A stretch of DNA of 64,000 nt from Actinomycetaceae bacterium (GCA_030537615.1 JAUNVP010000006.1:1-64000); one strand, 5' to 3'; numbered from the stretch's first letter, positions 36,401 through 44,866 are shown. Notes: generated from the letters alone by a model not told the origin. Program-made: numbers and translations.

Positions 36401-37657
36401 CACTCGCCGCAGATCGGTGCGGGTCATTTCAATGGAGTCACGGTCAACAAAGGTCACGTCTTCGCGAAATACTTCATTGAGTGACCTGCGGAAAGCCTCT
36501 TGGGAGGCTTCCGTCCCGTCGATGCGAGCGACCGCGTGAGCGAGGTCGTGTTCGACGAACACATCCCACAGGTGCGACGTATGGTTTCTATCCGCACTGA
36601 TAAACAGTGACCGTTTCCGGTTCACTGCGGCGTCGATGAGAATGGAGGAAATCGTTGCGGATGAATCGACTCCTCCGGTGGTATCAAACAAGATATTCGT
36701 CCCCGCCGCAGCCGCTTCGACGTGATCGAGCTGTTCGGGGAGCTGGTCACCGATTCCGCGTTCTCTCCACGGGTCGCGATCGTGCGGGTCGGCCGGAGGC
36801 AGTTCCGAAGGAATGGCTGAGGCCGCTTCGGTGTCCCCGGCTAAAGCACGGACAAAAACGCTGGTATAGAGCGTGTCGGTTGCTCGCAACTCCGATTGGA
36901 GGACGTGGGCGGGGTGGAGGAACTGAGCTATCTCTATCTGCTCTCCCATGTCGAATCCAGGGAGGGCTCCGGTCAGCGCCGACTTCAACCGATGAAGTGC
37001 GGGTGCGGGCGTAAACCCGTGCGACTGGTTGGTTGAGCGAATGATTTCCGCTTCGTCGAGAGGATCGCCCATCAGATCCATTGCGGCGACTATGGCGGGC
37101 GCAACACGCAAGTCTCCCCGAATTTGGATAACGGGGTCACCGAGGGAATCAATGGTGATGGTCACCGGTCGAAGGAGGAGCGGAGCGTGCTCGACTCCGT
37201 TCTCCGAGTTCCACTGGGCACGCCCCATCGCCAGGTGAAGCGTTGAGGCTCCGTGGCGAGAGGCCATCGCTCGATTCTGATCCATCAGTGCGCGCGCCTG
37301 CGCACGAGCTGTTTCTCGTGATCCGCTTTCACGCACGAGAGAGGACAGCCTCGTGGGGCGTTCAGCGAATAGTTGTGCCATCCCCCCGGGATGGGCGTGC
37401 GTTAAGTCGAGGTGTGGGCGGTCGACACCGTCGGCACGCATGCGCGTGATGTCGGCCAGTTCGCCGCGCCATCTATTGACAGTCTGGATAAAGTCCACGC
37501 GCGAAGCAGCGTTATCGTCTACTTCGCGGCTGGGGACTTTGTCCGAACGCGACTCCTCGTTGCTGTTTGATTTAGAACGAGAGAAAAAATTTGATACCAC
37601 GTTGACCAGGGTATCGAGACACTGTCGAGTTTTCCGTAAGGCACGTCGAGAAATCAA
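33485..37657 (-). CDS. Large helicase-like protein with degenerate ATPase motifs
   Basis: 1390 aa. The overall plan looks like superfamily 1 helicase/AAA proteins (DUF4011-like), but the key ATPase residues are lost. At about 323-340, where a P-loop GPPGTGKS/T would be expected, it reads LFDTTGGVDSSATISSIL, without the Walker Lys. The following strand RSLFISADRNH corresponds to motif Ia. A Walker-B-like strand LVVIDDVDSLPLSELI lies near residue 870, and ARQLIVTADM follows where helicases have a motif III. A C-terminal region (about 1180-1290) recalls a restriction-endonuclease-like fold (VIPNIGVEGGMRIPLAIGHP, LAVAILTDD-like). Start uncertain: TTG at 37657, or GTG 37600. It probably no longer hydrolyses ATP and may be a structural or DNA-binding partner. 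The tiny gene downstream overlaps it. Confidence 0.6.
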   Translation of the reverse strand: MISRRALRKTRQCLDTLVNVVSNFFSRSKSNSNEESRSDKVPSREVDDNAASRVDFIQTVNRWRGELADITRMRADGVDRPHLDLTHAHPGGMAQLFAERPTRLSSLVRESGSRETARAQARALMDQNRAMASRHGASTLHLAMGRAQWNSENGVEHAPLLLRPVTITIDSLGDPVIQIRGDLRVAPAIVAAMDLMGDPLDEAEIIRSTNQSHGFTPAPALHRLKSALTGALPGFDMGEQIEIAQFLHPAHVLQSELRATDTLYTSVFVRALAGDTEAASAIPSELPPADPHDRDPWRERGIGDQLPEQLDHVEAAAAGTNILFDTTGGVDSSATISSILIDAAVNRKRSLFISADRNHTSHLWDVFVEHDLAHAVARIDGTEASQEAFRRSLNEVFREDVTFVDRDSIEMTRTDLRRVRDTLSAHTEELHRPHPTWAVSAHDALQVLTDLMSMRPGPRTKVRFNADTLTKLSKDDEDRAKAALHEAATQGMFSPSSAHDTWFGAVISTAEQVGPVLERVKRLAEESIPTVRVNMTATAGQTGLNPASTFAAWEEQLRMLDGIREALDVFQPAIFERSAADMVIATSSKQWRREHGFDMKRSVRNRLKKQAKDLLRPGRYVQDLNAELRKVQKQREVWRRHCEAGGWPKLPANLDEMAEHVARVRVDLEKLNPHLGTAYGDLTRMEISELSLLLERLASDPAGAAQIPQLLETLKTLHTFGLDPLVKDLRKRHVPASLVEKELDLAWWASALAIMIEEKPSLNGFNPAKLHGLIAELRRLDYAHTQSLHAVAADTIRRQYGDVLARHYDGEKELRDVIPAANIDPIAIYSHSTLARTLFPIVMSAPVLVPAVCPLDEPVDLVVIDDVDSLPLSELIPIIARARQLIVTADMTKSSATVDALKPLLATVRLKPGPVRVNEYVGQLFSRYNVRHAGVSVPVPRSGSKLTIEYVHGRGMPAPDAIAVESSKEEVNTVVDLVVEHALTRPEDSLAVVTLGKLHADHIRDQIRQTTASSPALVDFFRPDRPEYFTVISPGEGAGIYRDRVILSVGFAKTPHGRVLHDFGEISAENGLDRIADVLGCAVGELSIVSSVRPGEFDRERFSEDGARLLLDLLARAEGTTEIDDSDWPTTERAPDQLLIDLADRLYNVGLTVIPNIGVEGGMRIPLAIGHPQIPGELLVAILTDDDAYVAEPSLRRRDRHWPALLESYGWKTRTELAMAVFIDPQAEADEIVNLVLDAVDERIAENPELAPPKPAPAEETETTAEHDEPESEPVPSPPEADEPGVETAAQRKIRVQADEDIHGTAEETIWQPVDSDSRGERPAVAIGLPLAAYSDDQLDDIARWIRSDGVERSEDEMVEEIHQVLRLTRRGAQVDAVLRHVVRRTSGNG

Positions 37658-37704
37658 AGGAACAGTATCGTTATAGGGTGTGTAGTGGTGAGGAGGCCCA
37701 CTTA

Positions 37705-38502
37705 ATGAGATCCGCTATCGTACGCACCGGCGTTGTATTCGCACTGTGCACCGTGCTGTCTGCTTGTGCACCTACCGACCCGCCGAATAGTACGCCGGTA
37801 TCGTCCGAACCAACCGGACCATCAACGAGTTCGGCGGCGCCTGTCTCACCATCTCCCACACCGTCTCCAAGTTCCACCGGGGAAGAATTCCTCCTCGCGA
37901 CAGCTGAACATCCGGGGACTCCGGCAATGACCATTGTGTCCTCTGACGGCCTCGATTTCGGAGTCGGTGTCGACGGTGTGAAAGTCTGGTTGACGGCCAT
38001 TGTTGCTGATGAGGGCCATTCCATCGGCGATCTCGTCACCGGGCATTTCACCGTGCGCAATGAGAAGGGCGAGATCCTGTCCAGTGCGAAGAAATCATAT
38101 CGATTCTGGACCGGTGAGGGCGTCAATATGGCGGTGTTGATGAAGATACCCGAGGATGTCAAGCCCGCTGTTGCTGCTGTCGAAATATCGATCGAACCAA
38201 AGAGTGACGAAATCCCCGCCCCCGAGGATCAGGCCGACGTTGAGATCGTTTCGAGGGTTCTCACCGCGTCCGAACGTAATCCGACGCTGGCATTTAACCT
38301 CCATAATCCTTCGCAGTTAACGGCGATGAAAACCCGCTTGAGCGTCGTATGTTACGACGAACAAGACCGCATTATCGGTGGTGGCGAAGAAAGCCCTCCA
38401 CCAATTCGACCGAGTCAAACACTGGCGGTACAAATGCCACTCGTTGTGTCTGGACCGCCAGACCGATGTGATCACTACCTGGCGGTCCTCATGTCCCAGT
38501 AG
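37705..38502 (+). CDS. Predicted lipoprotein of unknown function
   Basis: 265 aa. Signal peptide MRSAIVRTGVVFALCTVLSAC with lipidated Cys21, then a Ser/Thr/Pro linker (to about 57) and a soluble domain of mainly beta character, in which a FxxE-like repeated fold (VKVWLTAIVADEG, GHFTVRNEKGEIL, LAFNLHNPSQLTAMKTRLSVVCYD) suggests two Ig-like modules. No family recognised. ATG 37705 has GAGGAGG 8 nt upstream. Its stop abuts that of tlpA: the two convergent genes meet with no base between, so there is no room for a separate terminator. Confidence 0.78.
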   Translation: MRSAIVRTGVVFALCTVLSACAPTDPPNSTPVSSEPTGPSTSSAAPVSPSPTPSPSSTGEEFLLATAEHPGTPAMTIVSSDGLDFGVGVDGVKVWLTAIVADEGHSIGDLVTGHFTVRNEKGEILSSAKKSYRFWTGEGVNMAVLMKIPEDVKPAVAAVEISIEPKSDEIPAPEDQADVEIVSRVLTASERNPTLAFNLHNPSQLTAMKTRLSVVCYDEQDRIIGGGEESPPPIRPSQTLAVQMPLVVSGPPDRCDHYLAVLMSQ

Positions 38503-39033
38503 CTAGTCGAGCGCTGCATTCATGTCGTCGGCACGCAATGCGCCAAGCTTCTTGAATGTCACTACACCGTCTTCAACGAGCACATGTGAGGGAACGCTAC
38601 TGATTCCATAGGCCGATGAGATCTCGCCGTTCGGGTCGGCTACCTGCGTGTATTCCAAGCCGAGCCGATCGGCAAATGCTCGCACGTCGGCCGTATTTTC
38701 CCGCAGGTAAACCGCAACCACCTCAACATCGGATCGGTTCGCAAGCTCCTGTACTTCGGGAATCTCTGCGCGGCAACTTGAACACCAGGTGGCATTAAAT
38801 ACGAGCCAGATGCGTCCGGTGAGCGCGTCGGAATCAACCGGAAGCCCATCTTTATCGAGCGCGGTGAATCGAGGTGCCGAATCGCCGACTTCAAGCACAG
38901 GGCCCGCAGGCTCCGCGACCTCGACGGTGCTTTCATCCTTTTTCATTCCCAGGTAGACCGCGCCAAGAACCAGGACAACGATGACTGCGAGGACGACTGC
39001 GCGAATCCACGGTGCTTTAGTTGTTGAGGTCAT
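38503..39033 (-). CDS. TlpA/ResA-type thiol-disulfide oxidoreductase
   Basis: 176 aa. N-terminal membrane anchor (about 11-29) and an exported thioredoxin domain with the catalytic WCSSC (FNATWCSSCRAEIPEV), YLRENTADVRAFADRLG, and the cis-Pro loop SSVPSHVLVEDG. ResA-type proteins reduce the CxxCH cysteines of apocytochrome c so that haem can be attached. Last gene of the nrf/ccs operon, 8 bp after ccsA, matching the resABC arrangement. Confidence 0.9.
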   Translation of the reverse strand: MTSTTKAPWIRAVVLAVIVVLVLGAVYLGMKKDESTVEVAEPAGPVLEVGDSAPRFTALDKDGLPVDSDALTGRIWLVFNATWCSSCRAEIPEVQELANRSDVEVVAVYLRENTADVRAFADRLGLEYTQVADPNGEISSAYGISSVPSHVLVEDGVVTFKKLGALRADDMNAALD

Positions 39034-39041
39034 ATTGCTCC

Positions 39042-39875
39042 TTAAGCGTAGGAGTGCAGGCCGCCGAAGAAGTGGTTACCGAAGTAGGCAAAGAGGACGG
39101 CGATAAAACCGAGAACAAGCAACCACGCCGCCTTGTTCCCCCTCCAGTCTCGCACGACACGGGCATGGAGAAATGCGCCGTAGATGAGCCAAGTGACGAA
39201 CGCGGCAGTTTCTTTCGGATCCCATCCCCAGTATCGGCCCCACGCGGTATTTGCCCACACGGAACCAAGTACGATCATGATCGTCAGGAGAGGAAATGTC
39301 ACCGCAGCAGCTCGATATCCGACCTCGTCAAGAACTTCGGGCCGAGGGCCGTGTTTAAGTTTGAGATAGGGATGGAGTAGGTACAGTACAGCAGCACCGA
39401 ACGAAACGCAGGCTGCTCCGTATGCGACAACCGCAAAACCGACGTGGAAAGTCAGGAGCAGGTTATTTTGCAAAGCGGGAACGAGCGGTTTGATTTCCGT
39501 ATCGAGCTGAGTCGAGTAAGCCAGCAAAATAATGACCACGGGAAGAACCGCGAGCGACAGTACACGCAGGCGGTAGCGGTAGACAAAGAAGATCAGGGCA
39601 AGCAAGATCCCCCAGGAGAACGACACTGAGAACTCGTGCTGATTCGCAAACGGTCCGTGTCCGGTGTGGATCATACGCACGATGAGGTAGAACGTCAGGA
39701 GCGCGAGGGCGACCACTGCGAATGCCGTCGCATAGAACGCCATGGGCCGCCGTGTTTGCCCGGTTTCGCGCTGGACCTCCCGGTTTCGAGCGGTCACAAT
39801 GAGGATCTCTACGATGAATGAGAGAAGCACAAATACGATAGCTCCAACGAGTGCGTACTGGGCGATCTCAAGCAT
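39042..39875 (-). CDS. ccsA: Cytochrome c biogenesis protein CcsA/ResC
   Basis: 277 aa, about eight membrane spans, with the tryptophan-rich haem-handling motif WGRYWGWDPKETAAFVTW (about 217-234) and the haem-ligand His residues in LLTFHVGF and the C-terminal region. With ResB it exports haem and joins it to apocytochromes. ATG 39875 is fixed by AAAGGA 6 nt upstream; the frame is open 46 codons further up but this overlaps resB. Overlap with resB is 8 bp. Confidence 0.93.
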   Translation of the reverse strand: MLEIAQYALVGAIVFVLLSFIVEILIVTARNREVQRETGQTRRPMAFYATAFAVVALALLTFYLIVRMIHTGHGPFANQHEFSVSFSWGILLALIFFVYRYRLRVLSLAVLPVVIILLAYSTQLDTEIKPLVPALQNNLLLTFHVGFAVVAYGAACVSFGAAVLYLLHPYLKLKHGPRPEVLDEVGYRAAAVTFPLLTIMIVLGSVWANTAWGRYWGWDPKETAAFVTWLIYGAFLHARVVRDWRGNKAAWLLVLGFIAVLFAYFGNHFFGGLHSYA

Positions 39876-41334
39876 GATTCGTCCTTTCGGTATCATCAAC
39901 GGCCGGTTCTCCGCTGAGGTGTGACGCGAGGTCACGGAACTGGCGTTCAAAAATAGTGTCTTGTTTTTCGACCGAGGCGATGTGGATAACTGCGCCCTCC
40001 TCACGTTCTTCAACGCGCGCCCACAGTCTGCGGTGGCGTAACCCGAAGGTCATGAACATGCCGATAATCAGAAGGGCTGATCCAACCCACATCCACATGG
40101 TGCCGGGGTCTCGGCGAACGATGAGACCGGCGTATTGCTGTTCGCGTTCAAACGCACACGTCAAATCCCCGATTTGTTCGCTTTCGCCCTGATTAACGGG
40201 ACCTGCTCCCAGCCTGTTGCCGGTAGAAAGCTGGTAGATCTCAAAGACCGCGGTTCCCGGGTCAATAGGTGACATGGCCTGTCCGGAAGCGGGGGTGACA
40301 ACAATGATCTGCCGATCAATGTCGGGCAGATCGACTCTCCCCACCGCGTTCATTCCGTCATTGCTCGTCCATTTGAGAGGCACCGCTTGGTCTACGACGA
40401 TGTTTCCGACGCTATCGATAATCTCCACTTGTGCGGCAATACCAAATGACGCTTGGTGGAAGCGCACGCCGTCGTAAACAAGAGGCGTATTGACCCGCAC
40501 ATCCTGTTCTTTGATGAACTGTCCATCTCGGCTGAGGACGAGGTGACTGACGTAATCGAGGGGGCGTCCCTTGTCGTCGTAAGAATCTTCAAATGAGGTT
40601 GCTTCGATGGTCAGGCCGGTCTCGTGGCCAACCGCAATCGGTTCTCCCACGGGCGCTTCGATCGACATCTCGAATCCCGTGAATGCGGAAACCGCAAAGG
40701 CAGCGAGAATAATGACGAAACTGGCGTGAGCGATGACGGTGCCGAAGGGTCCAAATCGGAATCGATCCGCGTATAGGCGCGTATCGGGCGCTTTCTCGTC
40801 CTCAAGGACGCGATAGTGCTGAGAGCGGATAACTTCGCGGGTGCGCGCGAGGGCGTCCTCTGCGGTGTCATGCGTGGGGATCGACGCGCGATACTGCGCG
40901 TGGCGGAAGAAGTTGTCTGAAACGTGGGTACGGGGATGGATGGTTTTGTCGATCAGTAACGGCAATCGGTGCGTGGTGCAGGCAATGATCGACATGGCGA
41001 GTAGAACGGTAATGCCAAGGAATAGTGGCGATGTCCAGATTGAGAAGAATCCGAGAGCATCAAAGATCGGGGTCCAGCCACCGTATTTCCCGCGGGCCAC
41101 TTCGAGCCACTGCGCATACCCCTGTGGATCGGTAGCTTTGGCCATCGGCGCTTGCATGATGAGGGTGCCAAGTAGCGAAACTGCTGCCATGGCGAGGATG
41201 ACGAGGACACCGAGGAGCTTCGAATACAGCAGACGATAAACCCGACGGAAAACTTCCCCGACGGTGACCGTCGGTTGCGCAGGTTTGGCGTCGGCTTGCT
41301 CCGGTGGGTTCACGTTCCCTTCGTGATTAGCCAT
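39868..41334 (-). CDS. resB: Cytochrome c biogenesis protein ResB
   Basis: 488 aa. Four predicted spans: about 40-60 (KLLGVLVILAMAAVSLLGTL), 90-115, 185-210 (FGTVIAHASFVIILAAFAVS) and 415-440 (MWMWVGSALLIIGMFMTFG). A large extracytoplasmic domain lies between the third and fourth. The conserved FGPFGTVIAHASF (His ligand) and YYDGVRFHQASF-type strand LVYDGVRFHQASFG are family marks. Works with CcsA in System II cytochrome c maturation. It is coupled to ccsA by an 8-bp overlap and follows ccdA by 9 bp. Confidence 0.93.
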   Translation of the reverse strand: MANHEGNVNPPEQADAKPAQPTVTVGEVFRRVYRLLYSKLLGVLVILAMAAVSLLGTLIMQAPMAKATDPQGYAQWLEVARGKYGGWTPIFDALGFFSIWTSPLFLGITVLLAMSIIACTTHRLPLLIDKTIHPRTHVSDNFFRHAQYRASIPTHDTAEDALARTREVIRSQHYRVLEDEKAPDTRLYADRFRFGPFGTVIAHASFVIILAAFAVSAFTGFEMSIEAPVGEPIAVGHETGLTIEATSFEDSYDDKGRPLDYVSHLVLSRDGQFIKEQDVRVNTPLVYDGVRFHQASFGIAAQVEIIDSVGNIVVDQAVPLKWTSNDGMNAVGRVDLPDIDRQIIVVTPASGQAMSPIDPGTAVFEIYQLSTGNRLGAGPVNQGESEQIGDLTCAFEREQQYAGLIVRRDPGTMWMWVGSALLIIGMFMTFGLRHRRLWARVEEREEGAVIHIASVEKQDTIFERQFRDLASHLSGEPAVDDTERTNHA

Positions 41335-41343
41335 GCATCCTCC

Positions 41344-42051
41344 TTACAGGGGCTGGGGTATTGCGGCAGCGAGGTACGCGAATAGGTCGGCGATGATCAG
41401 TAGTCCGGTCACAATGAGGAGTACTCCCGCTGTCAATGACAGTGCTCGCTGGTGCGTTCGAAGCCACTGCATGCGCGTGGTGACCCATTGGGTTCCCAGT
41501 GCGATGAGGACGAATGGAACACCGAGCCCAATACAGTAGGCTACGAGCAAAAGCGTGCCTCGACCAATTGATCCCGTGGTCGAAGCCAGAGCAATGATCG
41601 AGCCGAGCACAGGTCCAATACAGGGGGTCCAGCCGGCGCCGAACGCCAAACCCAGGAGCACCGACCGTCTGAGGCTCGGCCCCTCCTCCGGGTTGACCTC
41701 AACAGTGGGGCGCATGGTTCGATCGAGTCCGGGTATGCGGACAATACCCGCAAGATGGACGCCGAGGACGACGATGAGCAGACCGGCGGCGATACGCAGG
41801 ACATCGCGGTAATGAATGATGAATGATCCGGCTGTCCCGACAATCAGCCACAGAGCAACGAATACGACCGAGAACGCACTGACAAAAGCGAGCGAATGGA
41901 GAAGTGCGACTCGCCGGGCACGCGCAGATTCTCGAGGGTTTGTCCCGGCAACGTAGCTGGCAAAAACGGGGACAACTGGCAGGAAGCACGGGGAGGCAAA
42001 CGAGAGGAATCCGGCAAATAGGGCAATAGGTAGTGTGAGCGTCGAATCCAT
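41344..42051 (-). CDS. ccdA: Cytochrome c biogenesis protein CcdA
   Basis: 235 aa, six membrane spans. It carries reductant from cytoplasmic thioredoxin across the membrane to TlpA/ResA. The two conserved Cys are in LSFASPCFLPVVPVF (Cys22) and GAGWTPCIGPVLGS. Overlaps the TPR gene by 1 bp. Confidence 0.94.
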   Translation of the reverse strand: MDSTLTLPIALFAGFLSFASPCFLPVVPVFASYVAGTNPRESARARRVALLHSLAFVSAFSVVFVALWLIVGTAGSFIIHYRDVLRIAAGLLIVVLGVHLAGIVRIPGLDRTMRPTVEVNPEEGPSLRRSVLLGLAFGAGWTPCIGPVLGSIIALASTTGSIGRGTLLLVAYCIGLGVPFVLIALGTQWVTTRMQWLRTHQRALSLTAGVLLIVTGLLIIADLFAYLAAAIPQPL

Positions 42052-42848
42052 TAACCGTCCCCAGACGGGGATGGCTCCGTCAAAAGCGCCCCCATGTGGT
42101 TTTGTACCGTTTGCGCCAGCGGTGACCGCGGATCAATCTCAATCACATGTTCCCAAGCAGTCTTTGCTTTGTCGTTATCGGGTGGATCTAACGAGACGTA
42201 GAGGAAACCAAGGTTGTACCAGGCTTGAATATTTTGCGGATCCTGAGCCGTGACATACTCCCAATTCACCTGGGCATTATCGAGGTCACCGCGGTTGAAA
42301 TACAAGAGCCCTAGCTCAAGCGACAGATCGAGATTATCCGGATTGTCCTGCTTCTCTTTTTCAAGCTCAAGAATCCGACCTTGCGTATCGGCCATCTGTT
42401 CGGCGCCTTGTCCCATATCGGTGTTAGACGGCTCGGGTGTGCGCCCGATCATCCAGATTCCAATAACCAAGGCAACGGCAACGACGGTGGCAATAATTGC
42501 CTTGACTCCGGACGAGACCTTCGCGCCTTCGCGCGGATGAGGACGAGCCGGCCGATCTTGCGGCGTGACGATGGTGGGACCATCATCTTCTCCAAGTTCC
42601 GCAAGTGCTGCTCGAGGATCCGGCGTCACAACCCCAGTTTCGGCTTGCGGTACGACAAGCAAGTTGAGTGCCTCGTCCTCACCGCTACGCACCGCCTTGG
42701 CGCGTGCTTCCGCCCACGCCTGGAGCTGCGGCGGAGCGTGATCGAGAAATTCGCAGATCTGATCAATAGTCGCCTCAGACAGCCCCGCGGGGCGCTCGGA
42801 AGATCCGTGCGCCCCGGGACCGGTAGCGTTGTCCGGTTTAGTTACCAC
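42051..42848 (-). CDS. TPR protein (CcmI/NrfG-like), cytochrome c assembly
   Basis: 265 aa. N-terminal about 1-55 contains a short helical, zinc-finger-free region (LSEATIDQICEFLDHAPPQLQAWAEARAKA), one span at about 115-133 (IIATVVAVALVIGIWMIG) and three TPR-like repeats at about 155-255 (LSLELGLLYFNRGDLDNAQ, AWYNLGFLYVSLDP, ...KTAWEHVIEIDP). NrfG and the CcmI tail hold apocytochrome for haem ligation. The start is GTG 42848: AGGA sits 5 nt upstream and inside the end of nrfA (10-bp overlap). A much longer frame exists upstream but is only the antisense-free overlap of nrfA. Confidence 0.82.
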   Translation of the reverse strand: MVTKPDNATGPGAHGSSERPAGLSEATIDQICEFLDHAPPQLQAWAEARAKAVRSGEDEALNLLVVPQAETGVVTPDPRAALAELGEDDGPTIVTPQDRPARPHPREGAKVSSGVKAIIATVVAVALVIGIWMIGRTPEPSNTDMGQGAEQMADTQGRILELEKEKQDNPDNLDLSLELGLLYFNRGDLDNAQVNWEYVTAQDPQNIQAWYNLGFLYVSLDPPDNDKAKTAWEHVIEIDPRSPLAQTVQNHMGALLTEPSPSGDG

Positions 42849-44289
42849 GTTCCTGTGCGGCCTTTGCGTTTTCGATGGATACCTCAGTCGGTTGGAGGGT
42901 CGAGACATCGACTCCCTGAAGAACCAGCAGCCCCTTACGTGAAGCATCGAGAGAATCTGCCAAGATCGTCTGGATGTACGCCGGAGCGTGGAATCCGTAG
43001 GAGTTTTCTGAGTAGACGTAGTCGAGATAGAAGCTCGCCTTGTTCTGGAATTCGCGGGCTGCCTCAATCTGTTCGTCTGTAGCCGATCCGTCATTGACAG
43101 CCTTTTCCAAAGCGGAAATGAGCTGGGTCAGCGAGTCAAACGCCTGATCGCGAGTATGAATGAACTGGTCTTGAATACCAACGACGCGGTTCTTCATCTC
43201 GTCTTCAGTTGAGTGGTGGCACGTCATACATGACGAGTTCACCATCAGCAACGGGCTTTGGAGATGGTGGTTCGATACCTTCTTGGCTCCGTCACGCTCA
43301 TACGGCATGTGGCAGTCCGCACAGCTCACACCGTTATCGGCGTGCACACCGTTGCTCCAGATATCAAACTCGGGGTGCTGCGCTTTGAGGACGTTAGCGC
43401 CGGTCTTGGCGTGTACCCAGTCGACGTGGCCGTCCTCCTGGTAGTAGTCCCAAATGTCGTTAATGTGAATACCTTTTGCCCACGGGAAGGTCAGGGTACG
43501 TTCCTCACCCTTGAAGTAGTATTCGACGTGGCACTGGGCACACACGTAGGTGCGCATCTCCTGGTTGGTGGCATCGCGATTAACGTCGAAGTCCTCTACG
43601 CCCTGAGAGGCCTTGAGTGCGCGGATACCGTTGATGAATGCCGGTCGCGTAATGCGCAGCTCCATCGTTTCCGGATCGTGGCAGTCGATACAGCTAATGG
43701 GGTGATCGACGAGTTGCGTCACTTCGTTGTAGTCCATGAGGTTCATCTTGTCGAAGCCGGCGTTCATATCGCCGTCGCCAAGATCGTTCATGAGTTTCAC
43801 TGTCGAGGCGTGACAGTTCAGGCAGGTGCCCGGCTGGTTAAATTCGGTGACGCGGAGCGTGTAGCGCTGATCGTCGAGCATGTATTCGTGTCCGCGAGCG
43901 TGCCGGTAGTCAACCGCGAAGGCGTATCCCGCCCACATTTCTTTCAAACGCGGGTCTTCTTCGACGCGACTGGAGGAGACGAAGGTGCGCGGATCTTTGT
44001 CGGTCGGCTCATGATCGACCTTCACCGAGCCCGCGTGCGTAGTCGGCACCATCTCTGAGGTTCGTTTCATCGCCTCATACTGGATGGGGAAGTTCTTTCC
44101 CCACTCAGCGGGATCCACAGTATTTTCGTCGAGTTCAACAACCTTCGTGAACGTGTCACCCGCCTCGGTTTGACGTTGCATGATGTTGATCAGCAAGGCG
44201 GTGATGCTCATGGTCACGAGCGCGGTGATGACGATCGCGACGATGAGTATCATCGTTCTCTTACGCGTCTGCTTCGTTGTGCTAGCCAT
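42838..44289 (-). CDS. nrfA: Ammonia-forming cytochrome c nitrite reductase, catalytic subunit
   Basis: 483 aa. Reduces nitrite to ammonium with six electrons. An uncleaved N-terminal span (about 13-36) anchors it. Five haem motifs: CLNCH (156-160), CIDCH (200-204), CAQCH (250-254), CADCH (323-327), CMTCH (354-358). The catalytic haem motif is CxxCH, not the CxxCK of E. coli. NrfA hallmarks are present: CAQCHVEYYF with the active-site Tyr, LKAQHPEFD (the KxQH motif, Lys302, Gln304, His305) and further distal His. Stop at 42838; start ATG 44289, 11 bp after nrfH. Runs with nrfH and the cytochrome c assembly genes. Confidence 0.96.
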   Translation of the reverse strand: MASTTKQTRKRTMILIVAIVITALVTMSITALLINIMQRQTEAGDTFTKVVELDENTVDPAEWGKNFPIQYEAMKRTSEMVPTTHAGSVKVDHEPTDKDPRTFVSSSRVEEDPRLKEMWAGYAFAVDYRHARGHEYMLDDQRYTLRVTEFNQPGTCLNCHASTVKLMNDLGDGDMNAGFDKMNLMDYNEVTQLVDHPISCIDCHDPETMELRITRPAFINGIRALKASQGVEDFDVNRDATNQEMRTYVCAQCHVEYYFKGEERTLTFPWAKGIHINDIWDYYQEDGHVDWVHAKTGANVLKAQHPEFDIWSNGVHADNGVSCADCHMPYERDGAKKVSNHHLQSPLLMVNSSCMTCHHSTEDEMKNRVVGIQDQFIHTRDQAFDSLTQLISALEKAVNDGSATDEQIEAAREFQNKASFYLDYVYSENSYGFHAPAYIQTILADSLDASRKGLLVLQGVDVSTLQPTEVSIENAKAAQERGN

Positions 44290-44300
44290 GGGAATCAGCC

Positions 44301-44786
44301 TTATCTACTCTCATGTCCGACGGATACGTGACAGCGGGTACATTGGATCTGCTCGTCACCGTTTGTCAGGTGCATGTCCGACGTCAAGTCTGCGTGGCAG
44401 TACAGACACGCATTGTTGGTGACTTTGCGGTTGGATTCACGGATCTCAATGTTCTCTGGGTACCAGCCGGTCGTGAATTTCATTCCGTGCCAAAATCCGT
44501 TGTCAGCTTTGACGTAGTACTTGTGCACGATGTTGTTATGTGGAGCATGACAGTCATTACACGTTGCAACGTTGGAGTGTGATCCTTTGAGCCAACCGTC
44601 ATACTGTCTTTCCATCACGTGGCAGTTAATGCAGGTTTCGGGATCGTTTCCGAGATAGGAATACCCTTTGGCGTACACGAATGTAAATAGAGATACGCCA
44701 ATGAACGAACCGATAACAAAGACCGCCAGTGCAGTGAGGATGAAGGATGGTGTCAAGATTCGATTTGAGCTCTGTCGCCCAGCCAT
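44301..44786 (-). CDS. nrfH: Cytochrome c nitrite reductase small subunit NrfH
   Basis: 161 aa, NapC/NirT family quinol dehydrogenase. One N-terminal span (about 15-38) and four haem motifs: CINCH (52-56), CNDCH (76-80), CLYCH (127-131), CTRCH (149-153). It takes electrons from menaquinol and passes them to NrfA. ATG 44786 is fixed by GGGAGG about 9 nt upstream. First gene of the operon. Confidence 0.94.
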   Translation of the reverse strand: MAGRQSSNRILTPSFILTALAVFVIGSFIGVSLFTFVYAKGYSYLGNDPETCINCHVMERQYDGWLKGSHSNVATCNDCHAPHNNIVHKYYVKADNGFWHGMKFTTGWYPENIEIRESNRKVTNNACLYCHADLTSDMHLTNGDEQIQCTRCHVSVGHESR

Positions 44787-44866
44787 TCTTCTCGCCTCCC
44801 GCACGGCACATACCCTTTCGAGGAACATTGCAGATGCAAATATCCCTATGCTCCAACCCTACTATC

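Noticed and set aside
43258-44058. A 266-codon plus-strand open frame
   Set aside because: Antisense to nrfA, where all five haem motifs are in the minus frame.
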